Under the pieces are notes generated by a model that saw only the letters and a list, made by a program, of their open reading frames with translations, had not been told where the DNA came from and searched no databases. Both the position numbers and the translations under genes were made by a program. A stretch of 64,000 nucleotides of DNA from Streptomyces alfalfae (GTDB taxonomy: Bacteria > Actinomycetota > Actinomycetes > Streptomycetales > Streptomycetaceae), in assembly GCF_004127445.1 (NCBI RefSeq), contig NZ_QEXM01000055.1, positions 26,383 through 90,382 on the forward strand. Direction: 5' to 3'. Shown here piece by piece: positions 33,887-42,270 of this stretch. The stretch's first letter is position 1. Every line of letters starts with the position of its first letter.

Positions 33887-34204
33887 ATGCTCCGCCCGAA
33901 GATCCCGACCAACCCCACGCCCGCCGGCCACCTCACGCCGCCCGTGGTCGTCGCGCCGACCGCCGTCGTACCGAGTGCGCAGGTTCCGCCTCCTGCTCCG
34001 GTCGCTCCTGCGCCGTCCCGGCCTACGGTGCAGCTCACCCCCGGCACCGCCCTCGCTCTCGTCGGCGGCGGAACGGCCGTCGTCCTGGTCGTCGGCGCCG
34101 TTCTCGTCTCGATGCTCCTGGCCGTCGCCATCACCGGCGCCTCGGTCGCCGTCTGCGCCCTGGTGATCCGCTCCCTCGTCCACGCCGACGCCAAACGACG
34201 CTGA
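33887..34204 (+). CDS. SpdB-like membrane protein
   Basis: 105 aa from ATG 33887. A Pro/Ala/Val-rich N-terminal half is followed by two TM segments (TALALVGGGTAVVLVVGAVL, AVAITGASVAVCALVI) and a basic tail. The layout is that of the Spd proteins that help plasmid DNA cross septa within the recipient mycelium. Confidence 0.8.
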   Translation: MLRPKIPTNPTPAGHLTPPVVVAPTAVVPSAQVPPPAPVAPAPSRPTVQLTPGTALALVGGGTAVVLVVGAVLVSMLLAVAITGASVAVCALVIRSLVHADAKRR

Positions 34205-34293
34205 CCGGCACCCGGGCGGCCTCGATACCGCCAAGCATCCGCCGCCCGGGCGCCGTCCCCAACCGATCTCACAACCGGAAGGAAGCACCCAGC

Positions 34294-35694
34294 ATGGCGC
34301 ACCGCGCCCCGACCGCGCATGCCCCGCTGCTCGACCCGACCACCCTCGGTGACCTCCTCCGCGTCGCCTCCGCCCCCGACTACACCCGCTGGGAAGACCA
34401 GGTCCGCCGCACCGGCGGTTGCTCCGACCCCGTCCACCTCACCGGCTGGACCCTCCACAAGGACAAGACCACCGGCGAGACCCTGCACCACTACACGACC
34501 GCCGTTGAGCCCGGTGGACGCCTCCGCCTCGCCTGCGGCAACCGCCGCGCCTCCCGCTGCCCCTCCTGCGCCTGGACCTACGCCGGAGACACCTATCACC
34601 TCATCCGCGCGGGCCTGGCCGGAGACGACCGCCGAGATGTCCCCGCCACGGTCCGGGATCACCCGCGCGTGTTCGCCACGCTCACCGCTCCCTCCTTCGG
34701 CCCGGTCCACAACCGGCCCGACCACGGCACCTGCCGCTGCGGCACCCAGCACGCCCCGGACGCCTCAGAATTGGGCACGGCCCTGGATCCGGCGACGTAC
34801 GACTATGCGGGCGCCGTCCTGTTCAACAACCACGCCGGACAGCTCTGGCAGCGCTTCACCACCCGCCTGCGTCGCGAACTCGCCGCCCGCGCCGGCCTCA
34901 CCCGCCGGGAACTCGCCGACTGCCTCCGCGTCTCCTACGGCAAGGTCGCCGAATTCCAGAAGCGCGGCGCCCTGCACTTCCACGCGGTGATCCGGCTCGA
35001 CGGACCGGACGGACCCGGAACGCCCCCGCCTGCCTGGGTAACGGTTGGCCTCCTCGCCGACGCCATCCATGCCGCTGCGGAGCACTCCTACACGTCCGTC
35101 TCCGTCCCGGCCGCCGGGGACCAGCCGGCCCGGTCCTTCCGGTGGGGCACACAGCTCGACGTCCGGCCGGTAAAGGCGTTCGGCGACGGCTCGGACATCA
35201 CCGAACAGGCCGTCGCCTCCTACGTCGCCAAGTACTCCACCAAAGCCGCCGAGAACACCGGCACCCTTGACCGCCGTATCGGCGAACTCGCCGAACTCGA
35301 CCGGCACCAGGTCCCGGACCACACCCGCCGACTCATCACCGCATGCCGCGACCTGGACCGCCTCTACCCGGACCGGCGGCTGTGGGCCTGGGCCCACATG
35401 CTCGGCTTCCGCGGTCACTTCTCCTCCAAGTCCCGCCGCTACTCCACCACCCTCGGCGCCCTGCGCCAGACACGCGCCGACTACCGCGCCGCCCAGGAAC
35501 AAACCGCCCTCGCCCTGGACGACCGCGAGCCGGACACCGTCCTCGTCCTCACCGACTGGCAGTACGCCGGACACGGCCACACCCCCGGCGAATCCGCTCT
35601 CGCCGCCACCATCGCCCGGGACCTCCAGCTCAACCGAGAAACCGCACGCGAAGCACTGCAAGACCAACTGGCCCTGGAAGGAGCCGCAGCATGA
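34294..35694 (+). CDS. RepSA-like rolling-circle replication initiator
   Basis: 466 aa from ATG 34294. Contains the pSAM2 RepSA features: an N-terminal Cys set (RLACGNRRASRCPSCAWTYA), the metal-binding HxH strand in KRGALHFHAVIRLDG, and a probable catalytic Tyr in ASYVAKYSTKAAE. It lets the excised circle replicate during transfer. In pSAM2 the double-strand origin lies in or near rep; none was recognised here. Its stop overlaps xis by 4 nt. Confidence 0.9.
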   Translation: MAHRAPTAHAPLLDPTTLGDLLRVASAPDYTRWEDQVRRTGGCSDPVHLTGWTLHKDKTTGETLHHYTTAVEPGGRLRLACGNRRASRCPSCAWTYAGDTYHLIRAGLAGDDRRDVPATVRDHPRVFATLTAPSFGPVHNRPDHGTCRCGTQHAPDASELGTALDPATYDYAGAVLFNNHAGQLWQRFTTRLRRELAARAGLTRRELADCLRVSYGKVAEFQKRGALHFHAVIRLDGPDGPGTPPPAWVTVGLLADAIHAAAEHSYTSVSVPAAGDQPARSFRWGTQLDVRPVKAFGDGSDITEQAVASYVAKYSTKAAENTGTLDRRIGELAELDRHQVPDHTRRLITACRDLDRLYPDRRLWAWAHMLGFRGHFSSKSRRYSTTLGALRQTRADYRAAQEQTALALDDREPDTVLVLTDWQYAGHGHTPGESALAATIARDLQLNRETAREALQDQLALEGAAA

Positions 35695-35885
35695 CCGCCG
35701 CCACTGCCACCGCCGAGCTGCTGACCGTGCCGGAAGTCATGGTGCGTCTCAAGGTCGGGCGCTCGAAGGTCTATGACCTGATCCGCTCGCGTCGACTCGT
35801 CTCGATCAAGATCGATGGGGCGCGTCGTATCCCCGCTACCGCTGTGCGGGACTTCGTCCTCGGCCAGATCGAGGAGGCTGCCTGA
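35691..35885 (+). CDS. xis: excisionase (Xis), helix-turn-helix
   Basis: 64 aa from ATG 35691, overlapping repSA (ATGA) and sharing one base with int (TGATG). It is a MerR-like/excisionase HTH: LLTVPEVMVRLKVGRSKVYD, then LIRSRRLVSIKIDGARRIPA. Together with Int it drives excision of the element. Confidence 0.92.
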   Translation: MTAATATAELLTVPEVMVRLKVGRSKVYDLIRSRRLVSIKIDGARRIPATAVRDFVLGQIEEAA

Positions 35886-37039
35886 TGGCTGCTCCGCGCA
35901 AGCGCAATCCGAACGGCGCCGGCACCATCACCAAGCGCAAGGACGGCCGGTACCAGTGCGCCGTGTACGTCCTCCAGCCGGACGGAACCCGCGCTCGCAA
36001 GTTCGCCTACGGCAAGACCTGGGCCGAGTGCGACGTCAAGCGCCGGGAGCTGCTCACCAAGGTGGACCAGGGCGTGCCCGTGCCCACCAAGTCGGCCAAG
36101 CTCTCCGAGTGGCTGCCGTACTGGCTGGACAACGTCATCAAGCCTCGGCGGAAGCTCAGCACGTACGACAAGTACGAGGCACACGTCCGGCTCTACCTCG
36201 TGCCGCTGCTCGGCGCCAAGCGGCTCGAATCCCTCGGCGTCGCCGACGTACGCCGCTTCCTCGTCCGCCTGGAGAAGGAGACGACTGCGGCGACCGCCAA
36301 GGAATCCCACCGCGTCCTTCGGTCGGCACTGTCCTCCGCCTGTCGCGAGGAGCTGATCACGCGCAACGTGGCCAAGCTGGTCGAGCCGCCTCGCACCGAC
36401 AACCGCGAATTGAAGCCCTGGACCCTCCACGAGACTCTGGACTTCCTCGCGGCCTCCCGTAAGGACCCGCTGTACGCGGCCTTCGTGCTTGCCATCGCCA
36501 TGGGGCTGCGCCGGGGAGAGATCATCGGCCTGCGCTGGTCAGACCTCGACCTCGACAACCGTGTTCTCTACGTCCGCCAGCAGACGCAACGGCGTCGGGG
36601 TGTCCTGTACGACGACGATCCGAAGAGCCGCCGTCGCCGGGCCGTCCCGCTGCCCGGCCTCTGCATCGCGCCCCTGCGCTGGCACCGGATGCGGCAGGCG
36701 GCTGCACGGGTCAAGGCGGGGGAACAGTGGCAGGAGTCCGGGTACGTCTTCACCACCCGTACCGGCCGCCAGGTCGAGCCGCGGAACGTCTACCGCTCCT
36801 TCACCCGCGTCGCCGAGTCCGCCGGCCTCCGCGTGATCCGGCTGCACGACGCTCGGCACGGCACCGCCACGCTCCTCACGGCGGCTGGAGTCGCGCCCCG
36901 TGTCGTGATGGAGATCCTCGGGCACTCGCAGATCAGCATCACCATGGATGTCTACACGCACGTCGTGCAGGACACGCAGCGCGAGGCCATGAGTCACATG
37001 GACCGGCTGCTCAGGAAGCGGCGCCCTGGTCGTGGGTGA
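35885..37039 (+). CDS. int: site-specific tyrosine integrase
   Basis: 384 aa from ATG 35885. N-terminal arm-binding part, SAM-like core-binding domain, then a catalytic domain with Arg in MGLRRGEIIGLRW, the HxxR box in HDARHGTATLL and the Tyr nucleophile in ITMDVYTHV. It ends 70 bp before the attR core, the usual place for an AICE integrase that targets a tRNA 3' end. Confidence 0.95.
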   Translation: MAAPRKRNPNGAGTITKRKDGRYQCAVYVLQPDGTRARKFAYGKTWAECDVKRRELLTKVDQGVPVPTKSAKLSEWLPYWLDNVIKPRRKLSTYDKYEAHVRLYLVPLLGAKRLESLGVADVRRFLVRLEKETTAATAKESHRVLRSALSSACREELITRNVAKLVEPPRTDNRELKPWTLHETLDFLAASRKDPLYAAFVLAIAMGLRRGEIIGLRWSDLDLDNRVLYVRQQTQRRRGVLYDDDPKSRRRRAVPLPGLCIAPLRWHRMRQAAARVKAGEQWQESGYVFTTRTGRQVEPRNVYRSFTRVAESAGLRVIRLHDARHGTATLLTAAGVAPRVVMEILGHSQISITMDVYTHVVQDTQREAMSHMDRLLRKRRPGRG

Positions 37040-37047
37040 TCGCCCGC

Positions 37048-37070
37048 GTTGATGTCATAAGTGGATGTCA
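37048..37070. repeat. right arm-type repeat pair
   Basis: GTTGATGTCA, TAA, GTGGATGTCA: the counterpart of 21359-21381 at the other end, with the same octamers and spacing. Likely Int or Xis binding sites. Confidence 0.6.
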
Positions 37071-37103
37071 AAGGCCCCGGACCATGATCGGTCCGGGGCC
37101 TTT
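37070..37103. terminator. element-borne terminator after int/tRNA
   Basis: AAAGGCCCCGGACC pairs with GGTCCGGGGCCTTT around a 6-nt loop and a T-run follows. It can stop both the int operon (plus strand) and the minus-strand tRNA. It shares its stem base with the hairpin at 21174-21216 outside attL. Confidence 0.75.
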
Positions 37104-37109
37104 TGCCTG

Positions 37110-37152
37110 GTGCCCCCGGCAGGATTCGAACCTGCGACACCCGCTTTAGGAG
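37110..37152. repeat. attR: 43-bp core repeat within the intact tRNA
   Basis: Identical to 21232-21274. The element supplies these 43 bp, so the tRNA 3' half is rebuilt after integration. Confidence 0.93.
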
Positions 37153-37183
37153 AGCGGTGCTCTATCCCCTGAGCTACGAAGGC
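37111..37183 (-). tRNA. tRNA-Arg (anticodon CCU)
   Basis: 73 nt without encoded CCA. The acceptor GCCTTCG pairs with CGGGGGC (two G-U wobbles). D stem GCTC/GAGC, anticodon stem CCGCT/AGCGG with loop CTCCTAA, T arm GCAGG-TTCGAAT-CCTGC, discriminator A. The 3' half comes from the integrated element; the 5' half is chromosomal. Confidence 0.96.
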
Positions 37184-37278
37184 GGGGCGGCGCGAGTCTG
37201 GAGACTGCGTCGTCCGCCGTCAGTGTAGCGGGTGGCCCGGGGGAGGTCCGGGGTGATCCGCAGGGACGGGCGGTGCGG

Positions 37279-37695
37279 CTATTCGATGATCAGGTCGACC
37301 TGGATGTTGCCGCGCGTGGCCTTGGAGTAGGGGCAGAAGGCGTGGGTCTTCTTCAGGAGGGCTTCGCCCGCGGGGCCCTGGAGGTGGTCGGGGAGTTCCG
37401 CGCGCATGACCACCGAGAGGCCGAAGCCGCCGTCCGTCTCGTCCTTGCCGATGCTGACCTCCGCCGTCACGGAGACGTCCGTCACGTCGATCTTCTCCTG
37501 GCGCGCGACGTTGCTCATCGCGCTGGCGAAGCAGGCCGCGTAGCCGGCGGCGAAGAGCTGCTCCGGGTTCGTGCCCTTGCCGTTGCCGCCCAGGGCCTCG
37601 GGGAAGGCGAGCGTCAGGTCGATCTGGCCGTCCGAGCTGACGGTGCGGCCCTCGCGGCCGTTCGCGGTGGCGACTGCGGTGTACAGAGCGTCCAT
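37279..37695 (-). CDS. ohr: organic hydroperoxide resistance protein (Ohr)
   Basis: 138 aa, full family length. The two redox-active cysteines are present: one in AAGYAACFASAM and one in HAFCPYSKATRGNI. Ohr reduces organic and fatty-acid peroxides to alcohols with lipoyl-protein electrons. It is divergent from the MarR-family gene ohrR with a 34-bp palindrome between them. Confidence 0.94.
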   Translation of the reverse strand: MDALYTAVATANGREGRTVSSDGQIDLTLAFPEALGGNGKGTNPEQLFAAGYAACFASAMSNVARQEKIDVTDVSVTAEVSIGKDETDGGFGLSVVMRAELPDHLQGPAGEALLKKTHAFCPYSKATRGNIQVDLIIE

Positions 37696-37783
37696 GGGTC
37701 TCGTTCTCCTGGTGGTAGGGGTCGAGCGGGGGTCTCGGTCGGTTCGGACCGAGGGCCTTGCCCTTCCGGTGGCATAAGTAGAG

Positions 37784-37817
37784 CACCCAATTTAGTTGTG
37801 TGCAACTTAATTGGGTG
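37784..37817. promoter_or_regulatory. OhrR operator between ohr and ohrR
   Basis: Arms CACCCAATTTAGTTG and CAACTTAATTGGGTG around a 4-nt centre, one mismatch in 15. It lies between the divergent starts and covers the expected promoter region of both, so it suits control of both genes by one dimeric repressor. Confidence 0.85.
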
Positions 37818-37837
37818 ACTGGTTGTACGATGGGGGC

Positions 37838-38533
37838 ATGGAGCAAGCACAGGACGGGGCCGGGCCCGAAGCCCTCCGCGGGAGTGGAGCCCTCCGTGAG
37901 GGTGGGGCCCTCGGGGAGCGCGAAGCCTTCCGTGGCGTATCCGACGATGACTTTCTGCGGCTCGACGAGCAGGTCTGCTTCTCGTTGCACGCCGCCGCCC
38001 GCGCCTTCAACGGGGTCTACCGCACCGCGCTGAAGGACCTCGGGATCACCTACCCCCAGTACCTCGTCATGCTCGTCCTCTGGGAACACGGCGAGCTCCC
38101 CGTCAAGAAGATCGGGGAGCGGCTCCGGCTCGACTCCGGGACGTTGTCTCCGCTGCTCAAGCGGCTCGAAGCCGCCGGCCACGTCGAGCGGCGGCGCAGC
38201 GTGGAGGATGAGCGGTCCGTCAGTGTCCGGGTCACCGGGGCGGGGCTCGCGCTGCGCGAGAAGGCGCGGGCCGTGCCGCGTGCCATCAGCGCCGCCACCG
38301 GGCTCTCGCTGGGTGAGGTGCGGGACCTCCGAGCGCGGCTCGACAGCCTCACCGCCGCCCTCGACGGGAAACCGGCCCTCCTCGACGGGAAGCCGGCCCT
38401 CCTCGACGGGAAGCAGGCACCCCTCAACGGGAAGCCCGCCGCCGCGCTCGACGGGGAGCCCGCCGCGCTCGACGGCGAGCCCGCCGCCCTCGACCGTGAA
38501 TCCGGCGAGGGCGCGGGCGACTGCTTCCGGTAG
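37838..38533 (+). CDS. ohrR: OhrR-type MarR family peroxide sensor with repetitive C-terminal tail
   Basis: 231 aa from ATG 37838. The conserved sensing Cys is in RLDEQVCFSLHAAARAF, followed by the MarR winged helix (LPVKKIGERLRLDSGTLSPL, HVERRRSVEDERSVSVR). OhrR proteins are normally about 150 residues. Here the domain is flanked by a repetitive N-terminus (EALRGSGALREGGALGEREA) and a C-terminal tail of seven or so LDGKPA/LDGEPA units from a DNA minisatellite at about 38358-38505. Confidence 0.9.
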   Translation: MEQAQDGAGPEALRGSGALREGGALGEREAFRGVSDDDFLRLDEQVCFSLHAAARAFNGVYRTALKDLGITYPQYLVMLVLWEHGELPVKKIGERLRLDSGTLSPLLKRLEAAGHVERRRSVEDERSVSVRVTGAGLALREKARAVPRAISAATGLSLGEVRDLRARLDSLTAALDGKPALLDGKPALLDGKQAPLNGKPAAALDGEPAALDGEPAALDRESGEGAGDCFR

Positions 38534-38555
38534 GCCCGGGAGCCGGGAGGGGGCT

Positions 38556-39191
38556 CTACGCTCCCTCCCCGAACACCCCCTGCGTCGTCGTCACGACCGC
38601 GCACCTGCCCACCGCCCAGCGCAGCGCCATCGCGTGGTCCTCGGGGGAGAAGTCGGCCACCGCGTCGGCCACCACGAAGGCCTGGATGTCCTGCATCCAC
38701 GCGTCGCACGCCGTCATCAGGACGCCGATGTGGGCGTAGACGCCGGTGATCACCAACTGGTCGCGGCCCTCCTCGCGCAGGCGCTCCAGGAGGTCCGTGC
38801 GGACGAAACCGCTGTACTTCCACTTCGTGAGGACCGTCTCCGCCGGCGCCGGGCCGATCTCCGGGGCGATCGCCGCCGCCTCGGCGTCGTCCGGCAGGCC
38901 CGGGCCCCAGAAGTCCTGCTGGAGGCCCCGCTCCTCGGGGGTCTGCCCGCCGGGCTGCGCGGTGTGCACCACCGGCACGCCGATGCGGGACGCGGTCTCC
39001 TTCAACGTCCGGACATTCGAGAGAAGTTGGGGGATCGGAGCCGCCTTCCCGTCGTACGCCGACAGGAAGTAGTTCTGCAGGTCGTGGACGAGGAGGACCG
39101 CGCGGGACGGGTCCACCTTCCAGTCGACACGGTTCGCGGGGAGCTCGTCCGCCGACGGCATGGGGTACGGGGCGATCGCGGGCAGCGCCAT
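38556..39191 (-). CDS. dhbB: isochorismatase without carrier domain (DhbB/EntB N-terminal type)
   Basis: 211 aa. Hydrolyses isochorismate to 2,3-dihydro-2,3-dihydroxybenzoate. Motifs: the catalytic Asp in VLLVHDLQNYFL, Lys in LTKWKYSGF and GVYAHIGVLMTACDAW. EntB and Bacillus DhbB carry an aryl carrier domain after residue 210; here the gene stops, so the carrier is missing. Last gene of the dhbACEB operon. Confidence 0.9.
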   Translation of the reverse strand: MALPAIAPYPMPSADELPANRVDWKVDPSRAVLLVHDLQNYFLSAYDGKAAPIPQLLSNVRTLKETASRIGVPVVHTAQPGGQTPEERGLQQDFWGPGLPDDAEAAAIAPEIGPAPAETVLTKWKYSGFVRTDLLERLREEGRDQLVITGVYAHIGVLMTACDAWMQDIQAFVVADAVADFSPEDHAMALRWAVGRCAVVTTTQGVFGEGA

Positions 39192-39256
39192 GGGTTGGAC
39201 AGTTCCGTTCAGGGAGAGGGGAGGGGAGAGGCGAGGGGGGCTGAGGTGAGGCGCGG

Positions 39257-40996
39257 CTACTGAGGGATGCGGTGCGGCCTCGCCGACGTCGCCCGCAGGT
39301 CCTTCTTCGAGATCTTGCCGACCCCCGTCTGCGGGAAGCTCGCCACGAACTCGACGCGGTCCGGGACCTTGTACGCGGCCAGGCCCCGTTCCCGTACGAA
39401 CTTCTTCACGGCGGCCGGCTTCAGCGGGTCGGCGCCCGCGCGCAGGATCACGTACGCGCAGGTGCGTTCGCCCAGGTAGGGGTCGGGTTCGGCGACCACG
39501 TTCGCGTCGTGCACCGACGGGTGGGCCAGGATGTGGTTCTCGACCTCCTCGGCGGCGATCTTCTCGCCGCCGCGGTTGATCTGGTCCTTGGCGCGGCCCT
39601 CGACGACCAGGTGGCCGGTCACGGTGAGGCGGACGATGTCGCCGGTGCGGTAGAAGCCGTCGGGCGTGAAGGAGCGGGCGTTGTGCTCGGGGGCCCGCCA
39701 GTAGCCGCGGATCGTGTACGGGCCGCGGGTCAGCAGGTGGCCGCTCGCGCCGAGCGGCAGGTCCTCGTCCTCGTCGTCGACGATCCGGATCTCGTCGTCG
39801 GGGGAGATCGGGCGGCCCTGCGTGGTGACGATCGTCTCGTACGGGTCGTCCAGGCGCGTGTAGTTGACCAGACCCTCCGCCATGCCGAAGACCTGCTGCA
39901 ACGTGCAGCCGAGGGCCGGCTTCACGCGCCGCGCCGCCTCCTCGCTGAACTTCGCGCCGCCGACCAGGAGGACCTCCAGGCTGCTCAGGTCGTACGGGGT
40001 CGAAGGGGCCGCCTCGGTCCAGACCAGGGCCAGCGGCGGGACCAGGCCGGTGATCGTGACGCCCTCCGCCTCGATGAGCGGGAACGCCGCGTCGGGGCTC
40101 GGCTGCGGGGCGAGGACGACGCGGGCGCCCGCGTAGAGCGCGCCGAGCGAACCGGGGGAGGAGAGCGGGAAGTTGTGGGCCGCGGGCAGGGCCACCAGGT
40201 AGACGGACGTCTCGTCCACCGCGCAGAGCTCGTTGGAGCCGCGCAGGGAGTAGATGTAGTCGTCGTGGGTGCGCGGGATCAGCTTCGGTACGCCCGTCGA
40301 GCCTCCGGAGAGCTGGAGGAACGCCAGGTCGGAGGGGGTCGGCGGGTCCGGGATCGGTACCGGGTCGGCCTCCACGTCCGCCAGGGCCTCGAACGGGACC
40401 GGCCGCGCCTCCGTGTCCGCCAGGGCCTCAAAGCGGACCGGTCGCGCCTCCGCGTCCGGCAGGGTCTCGGGGAGAACCAGCGAGGCGTTCGCTTCCGCCG
40501 GGGCCGGGACGGCGTCCGCCACGAACACGTGGCGCAGCGTCGGCACCTGGGCCCGCACGCTCGCCGCGAGGTCGCGGTAGTCGAAGCCGCCGTGCCGGCC
40601 GGGGACGACGTAGGCGACCGCCTGCGTGAACTCGCAGAAGTAGCGGATCTCCGTCTCGCGGTGCGCGGGCAGCGCGAAGACCGGCAGGGCGCCGATCCGG
40701 AAGAGCGCGAAGATCGTCGAGAAGAACTCCGCCGTGTTGGGGAGCTGGACGACGACCCGGTCGCCCTTCTCGATGCCGCGCGCCAGCAGGCCCGCCGCCA
40801 GGCGGTCGGCGAGCAGGTCCAGCTCCCCGTACGTCCAGCGGCGCCCTCCCGCCGGGTCGACGATCGCGATCCGGTCGGGGTGCTCTGCCGCGCGGTCGCG
40901 CAGCATTCCGCCGAACGTCTCGCCGCGCCACCACCCGGCGGCCCGGTAGCGCTCGGCGAACTCCTCGGGGTACGGGGGCGCGTCCGGGATGCTCAC
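39257..40996 (-). CDS. dhbE: 2,3-dihydroxybenzoate-AMP ligase
   Basis: 579 aa from GTG 40996, overlapping the upstream gene by 4 nt. Stand-alone aryl-activating adenylation enzyme: core motif LSGGSTGVPKLIPRTH, GFYRTGDIVR and the C-terminal Lys region TGVGKISKKDLR. It loads DHB on a carrier for siderophore assembly. An in-frame repeat (about 40363-40475) inserts three copies of an ADxEARPVPFEAL unit just before the core motif, in a surface loop. Confidence 0.92.
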   Translation of the reverse strand: MSIPDAPPYPEEFAERYRAAGWWRGETFGGMLRDRAAEHPDRIAIVDPAGGRRWTYGELDLLADRLAAGLLARGIEKGDRVVVQLPNTAEFFSTIFALFRIGALPVFALPAHRETEIRYFCEFTQAVAYVVPGRHGGFDYRDLAASVRAQVPTLRHVFVADAVPAPAEANASLVLPETLPDAEARPVRFEALADTEARPVPFEALADVEADPVPIPDPPTPSDLAFLQLSGGSTGVPKLIPRTHDDYIYSLRGSNELCAVDETSVYLVALPAAHNFPLSSPGSLGALYAGARVVLAPQPSPDAAFPLIEAEGVTITGLVPPLALVWTEAAPSTPYDLSSLEVLLVGGAKFSEEAARRVKPALGCTLQQVFGMAEGLVNYTRLDDPYETIVTTQGRPISPDDEIRIVDDEDEDLPLGASGHLLTRGPYTIRGYWRAPEHNARSFTPDGFYRTGDIVRLTVTGHLVVEGRAKDQINRGGEKIAAEEVENHILAHPSVHDANVVAEPDPYLGERTCAYVILRAGADPLKPAAVKKFVRERGLAAYKVPDRVEFVASFPQTGVGKISKKDLRATSARPHRIPQ

Positions 40997-42198
40997 AGCT
41001 CGGCCCCCACGGCGTCGAGGAACGTACGGAACTTCGCGCCGGTCTCCGCGGTCTCCGCCGCCGGGTCAGAGGCGGCGACGACACCCGCGCCCGCGTAGAG
41101 CCGCAGGGAGCGCTCCTCCGCCTCGGCGCAGCGGATCGTCACGACCCACTCGCCGTCGCCGTCGGCGTCACCCCAGCCGACCATGCCGGTGAAGAAGCCG
41201 CGGTCGAACGGCTCGGTCTCGCGGATCACCTCACGAGCCGTCGCCGTCGGGGTGCCGCAGACCGCGGGGGTCGGGTGCAGGGCGCAGGCCAGTTCGAGCG
41301 CGGAGGCGTCGGGGGAGATGAGGGCGCCGGTGACCGTCGTGGAGAGGTGCCACATCGTGGCCGTGCGGATCAGGGTGGGACGGGCCGGGATCGTCAGATC
41401 CGTGCAGAACGGGGCGAGCGCCTGGTGCACGGCGTCGACCACGACGGCGTGCTCGTGCAGGTCCTTGGCGGACTCCAGGAGCGCGGCGGCGCGGCGGACG
41501 TCCTCGGCCAGGTCGGAGCTGCGCGGCGTCGAGCCCGCGAGGGGGTTGGCGACGACCTGGTGGCCGCGGCGCGAGACGAGCAGTTCCGGGCTGGCGCCGA
41601 CGAGGGTGCGGCCGGGAGCCGTCGGGAGCGCGAAGGTGTAGCCCGAGGGGTCGCGGCGGGCCAGGCGCTGGAGCATCAGGGGGATGTCCAGCGGGGCGGG
41701 CGCGGTGAGTTCGAGGGTGCGGGCGAGGACGACCTTGCTGAACTCGCCGCGCCACATGCGCTCCACAGCCCCCGCGACGCCCTCGCCGTACTCCTCGGGG
41801 GAGGGAACGGGCCGGATCCGCCAGTCCGTCGCCTCCGGCGTCTCGGCCGGCAGCGCGATCAGCGGGTCCGCGGTCAGCGGCGGCGCGGTGCGCAGGGTCT
41901 CCGGCACGGCGAGGGCGGCGGGCGCGGACTGGTCGAACGCGACGGCGCCGATGACGTGCGGCCGGTCCGTCCCCGCCGCGCGCGCGGCGGCCAGCGCGGC
42001 GGCGACACGCTGCGGCAGCGGCCTGTCGTCGTGCGGTACGTGGGCGTGGACGCCCTCGGCGAGCAGGGTACGGGTCGGCGTCGCGAGGAAACGCCGACCG
42101 GGGGTGTAGTCGTCGAGGAGAGCGGTGGCCGCTCCCACGGCGGGATGGGCCGGCTCGGCCGTCGTGACGTGTGTGGCGACCTCGGGTGCCGTCGACAC
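40993..42198 (-). CDS. dhbC: isochorismate synthase
   Basis: 401 aa from GTG 42198, six nt after GGAG. Chorismate-binding fold: GEFSKVVLARTLEL, VGASPELLVSRRGHQVVANP and the C-terminal HPTPAVCGTPTATAREVI. Converts chorismate to isochorismate, the first committed step to 2,3-dihydroxybenzoate. Second gene of the iron-regulated operon, translationally coupled to dhbE. Confidence 0.93.
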   Translation of the reverse strand: MSTAPEVATHVTTAEPAHPAVGAATALLDDYTPGRRFLATPTRTLLAEGVHAHVPHDDRPLPQRVAAALAAARAAGTDRPHVIGAVAFDQSAPAALAVPETLRTAPPLTADPLIALPAETPEATDWRIRPVPSPEEYGEGVAGAVERMWRGEFSKVVLARTLELTAPAPLDIPLMLQRLARRDPSGYTFALPTAPGRTLVGASPELLVSRRGHQVVANPLAGSTPRSSDLAEDVRRAAALLESAKDLHEHAVVVDAVHQALAPFCTDLTIPARPTLIRTATMWHLSTTVTGALISPDASALELACALHPTPAVCGTPTATAREVIRETEPFDRGFFTGMVGWGDADGDGEWVVTIRCAEAEERSLRLYAGAGVVAASDPAAETAETGAKFRTFLDAVGAEL

Positions 42199-42270
42199 GG
42201 GTGCTCCATTTCTCGTGGGGGCGCTGGGTGTTACGGGGGAGAGGGACGGGGCGTTGCGGCGGGCGGGGCC

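Larger units (their letters stand above)
21232..37152 (+). mobile_element. pSAM2-type integrative and conjugative element (AICE) in tRNA-Arg(CCU)
   Basis: About 15.9 kb between two identical 43-bp copies of the tRNA-Arg 3' half. It carries the full AICE backbone in conserved order near its right end: Nudix/Pif-like, KorSA-like GntR, SCO3933-like regulator, FtsK-like transfer ATPase, Spd proteins, RepSA, Xis and Int, with int next to the attachment site. The left 8 kb are accessory: a second GntR block, an unknown 194-aa gene, a CBASS pair and a DUF6414-like gene. All backbone genes are intact, so the element may still excise and transfer as double-stranded DNA through the single TraSA ATPase. 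Confidence 0.93.
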
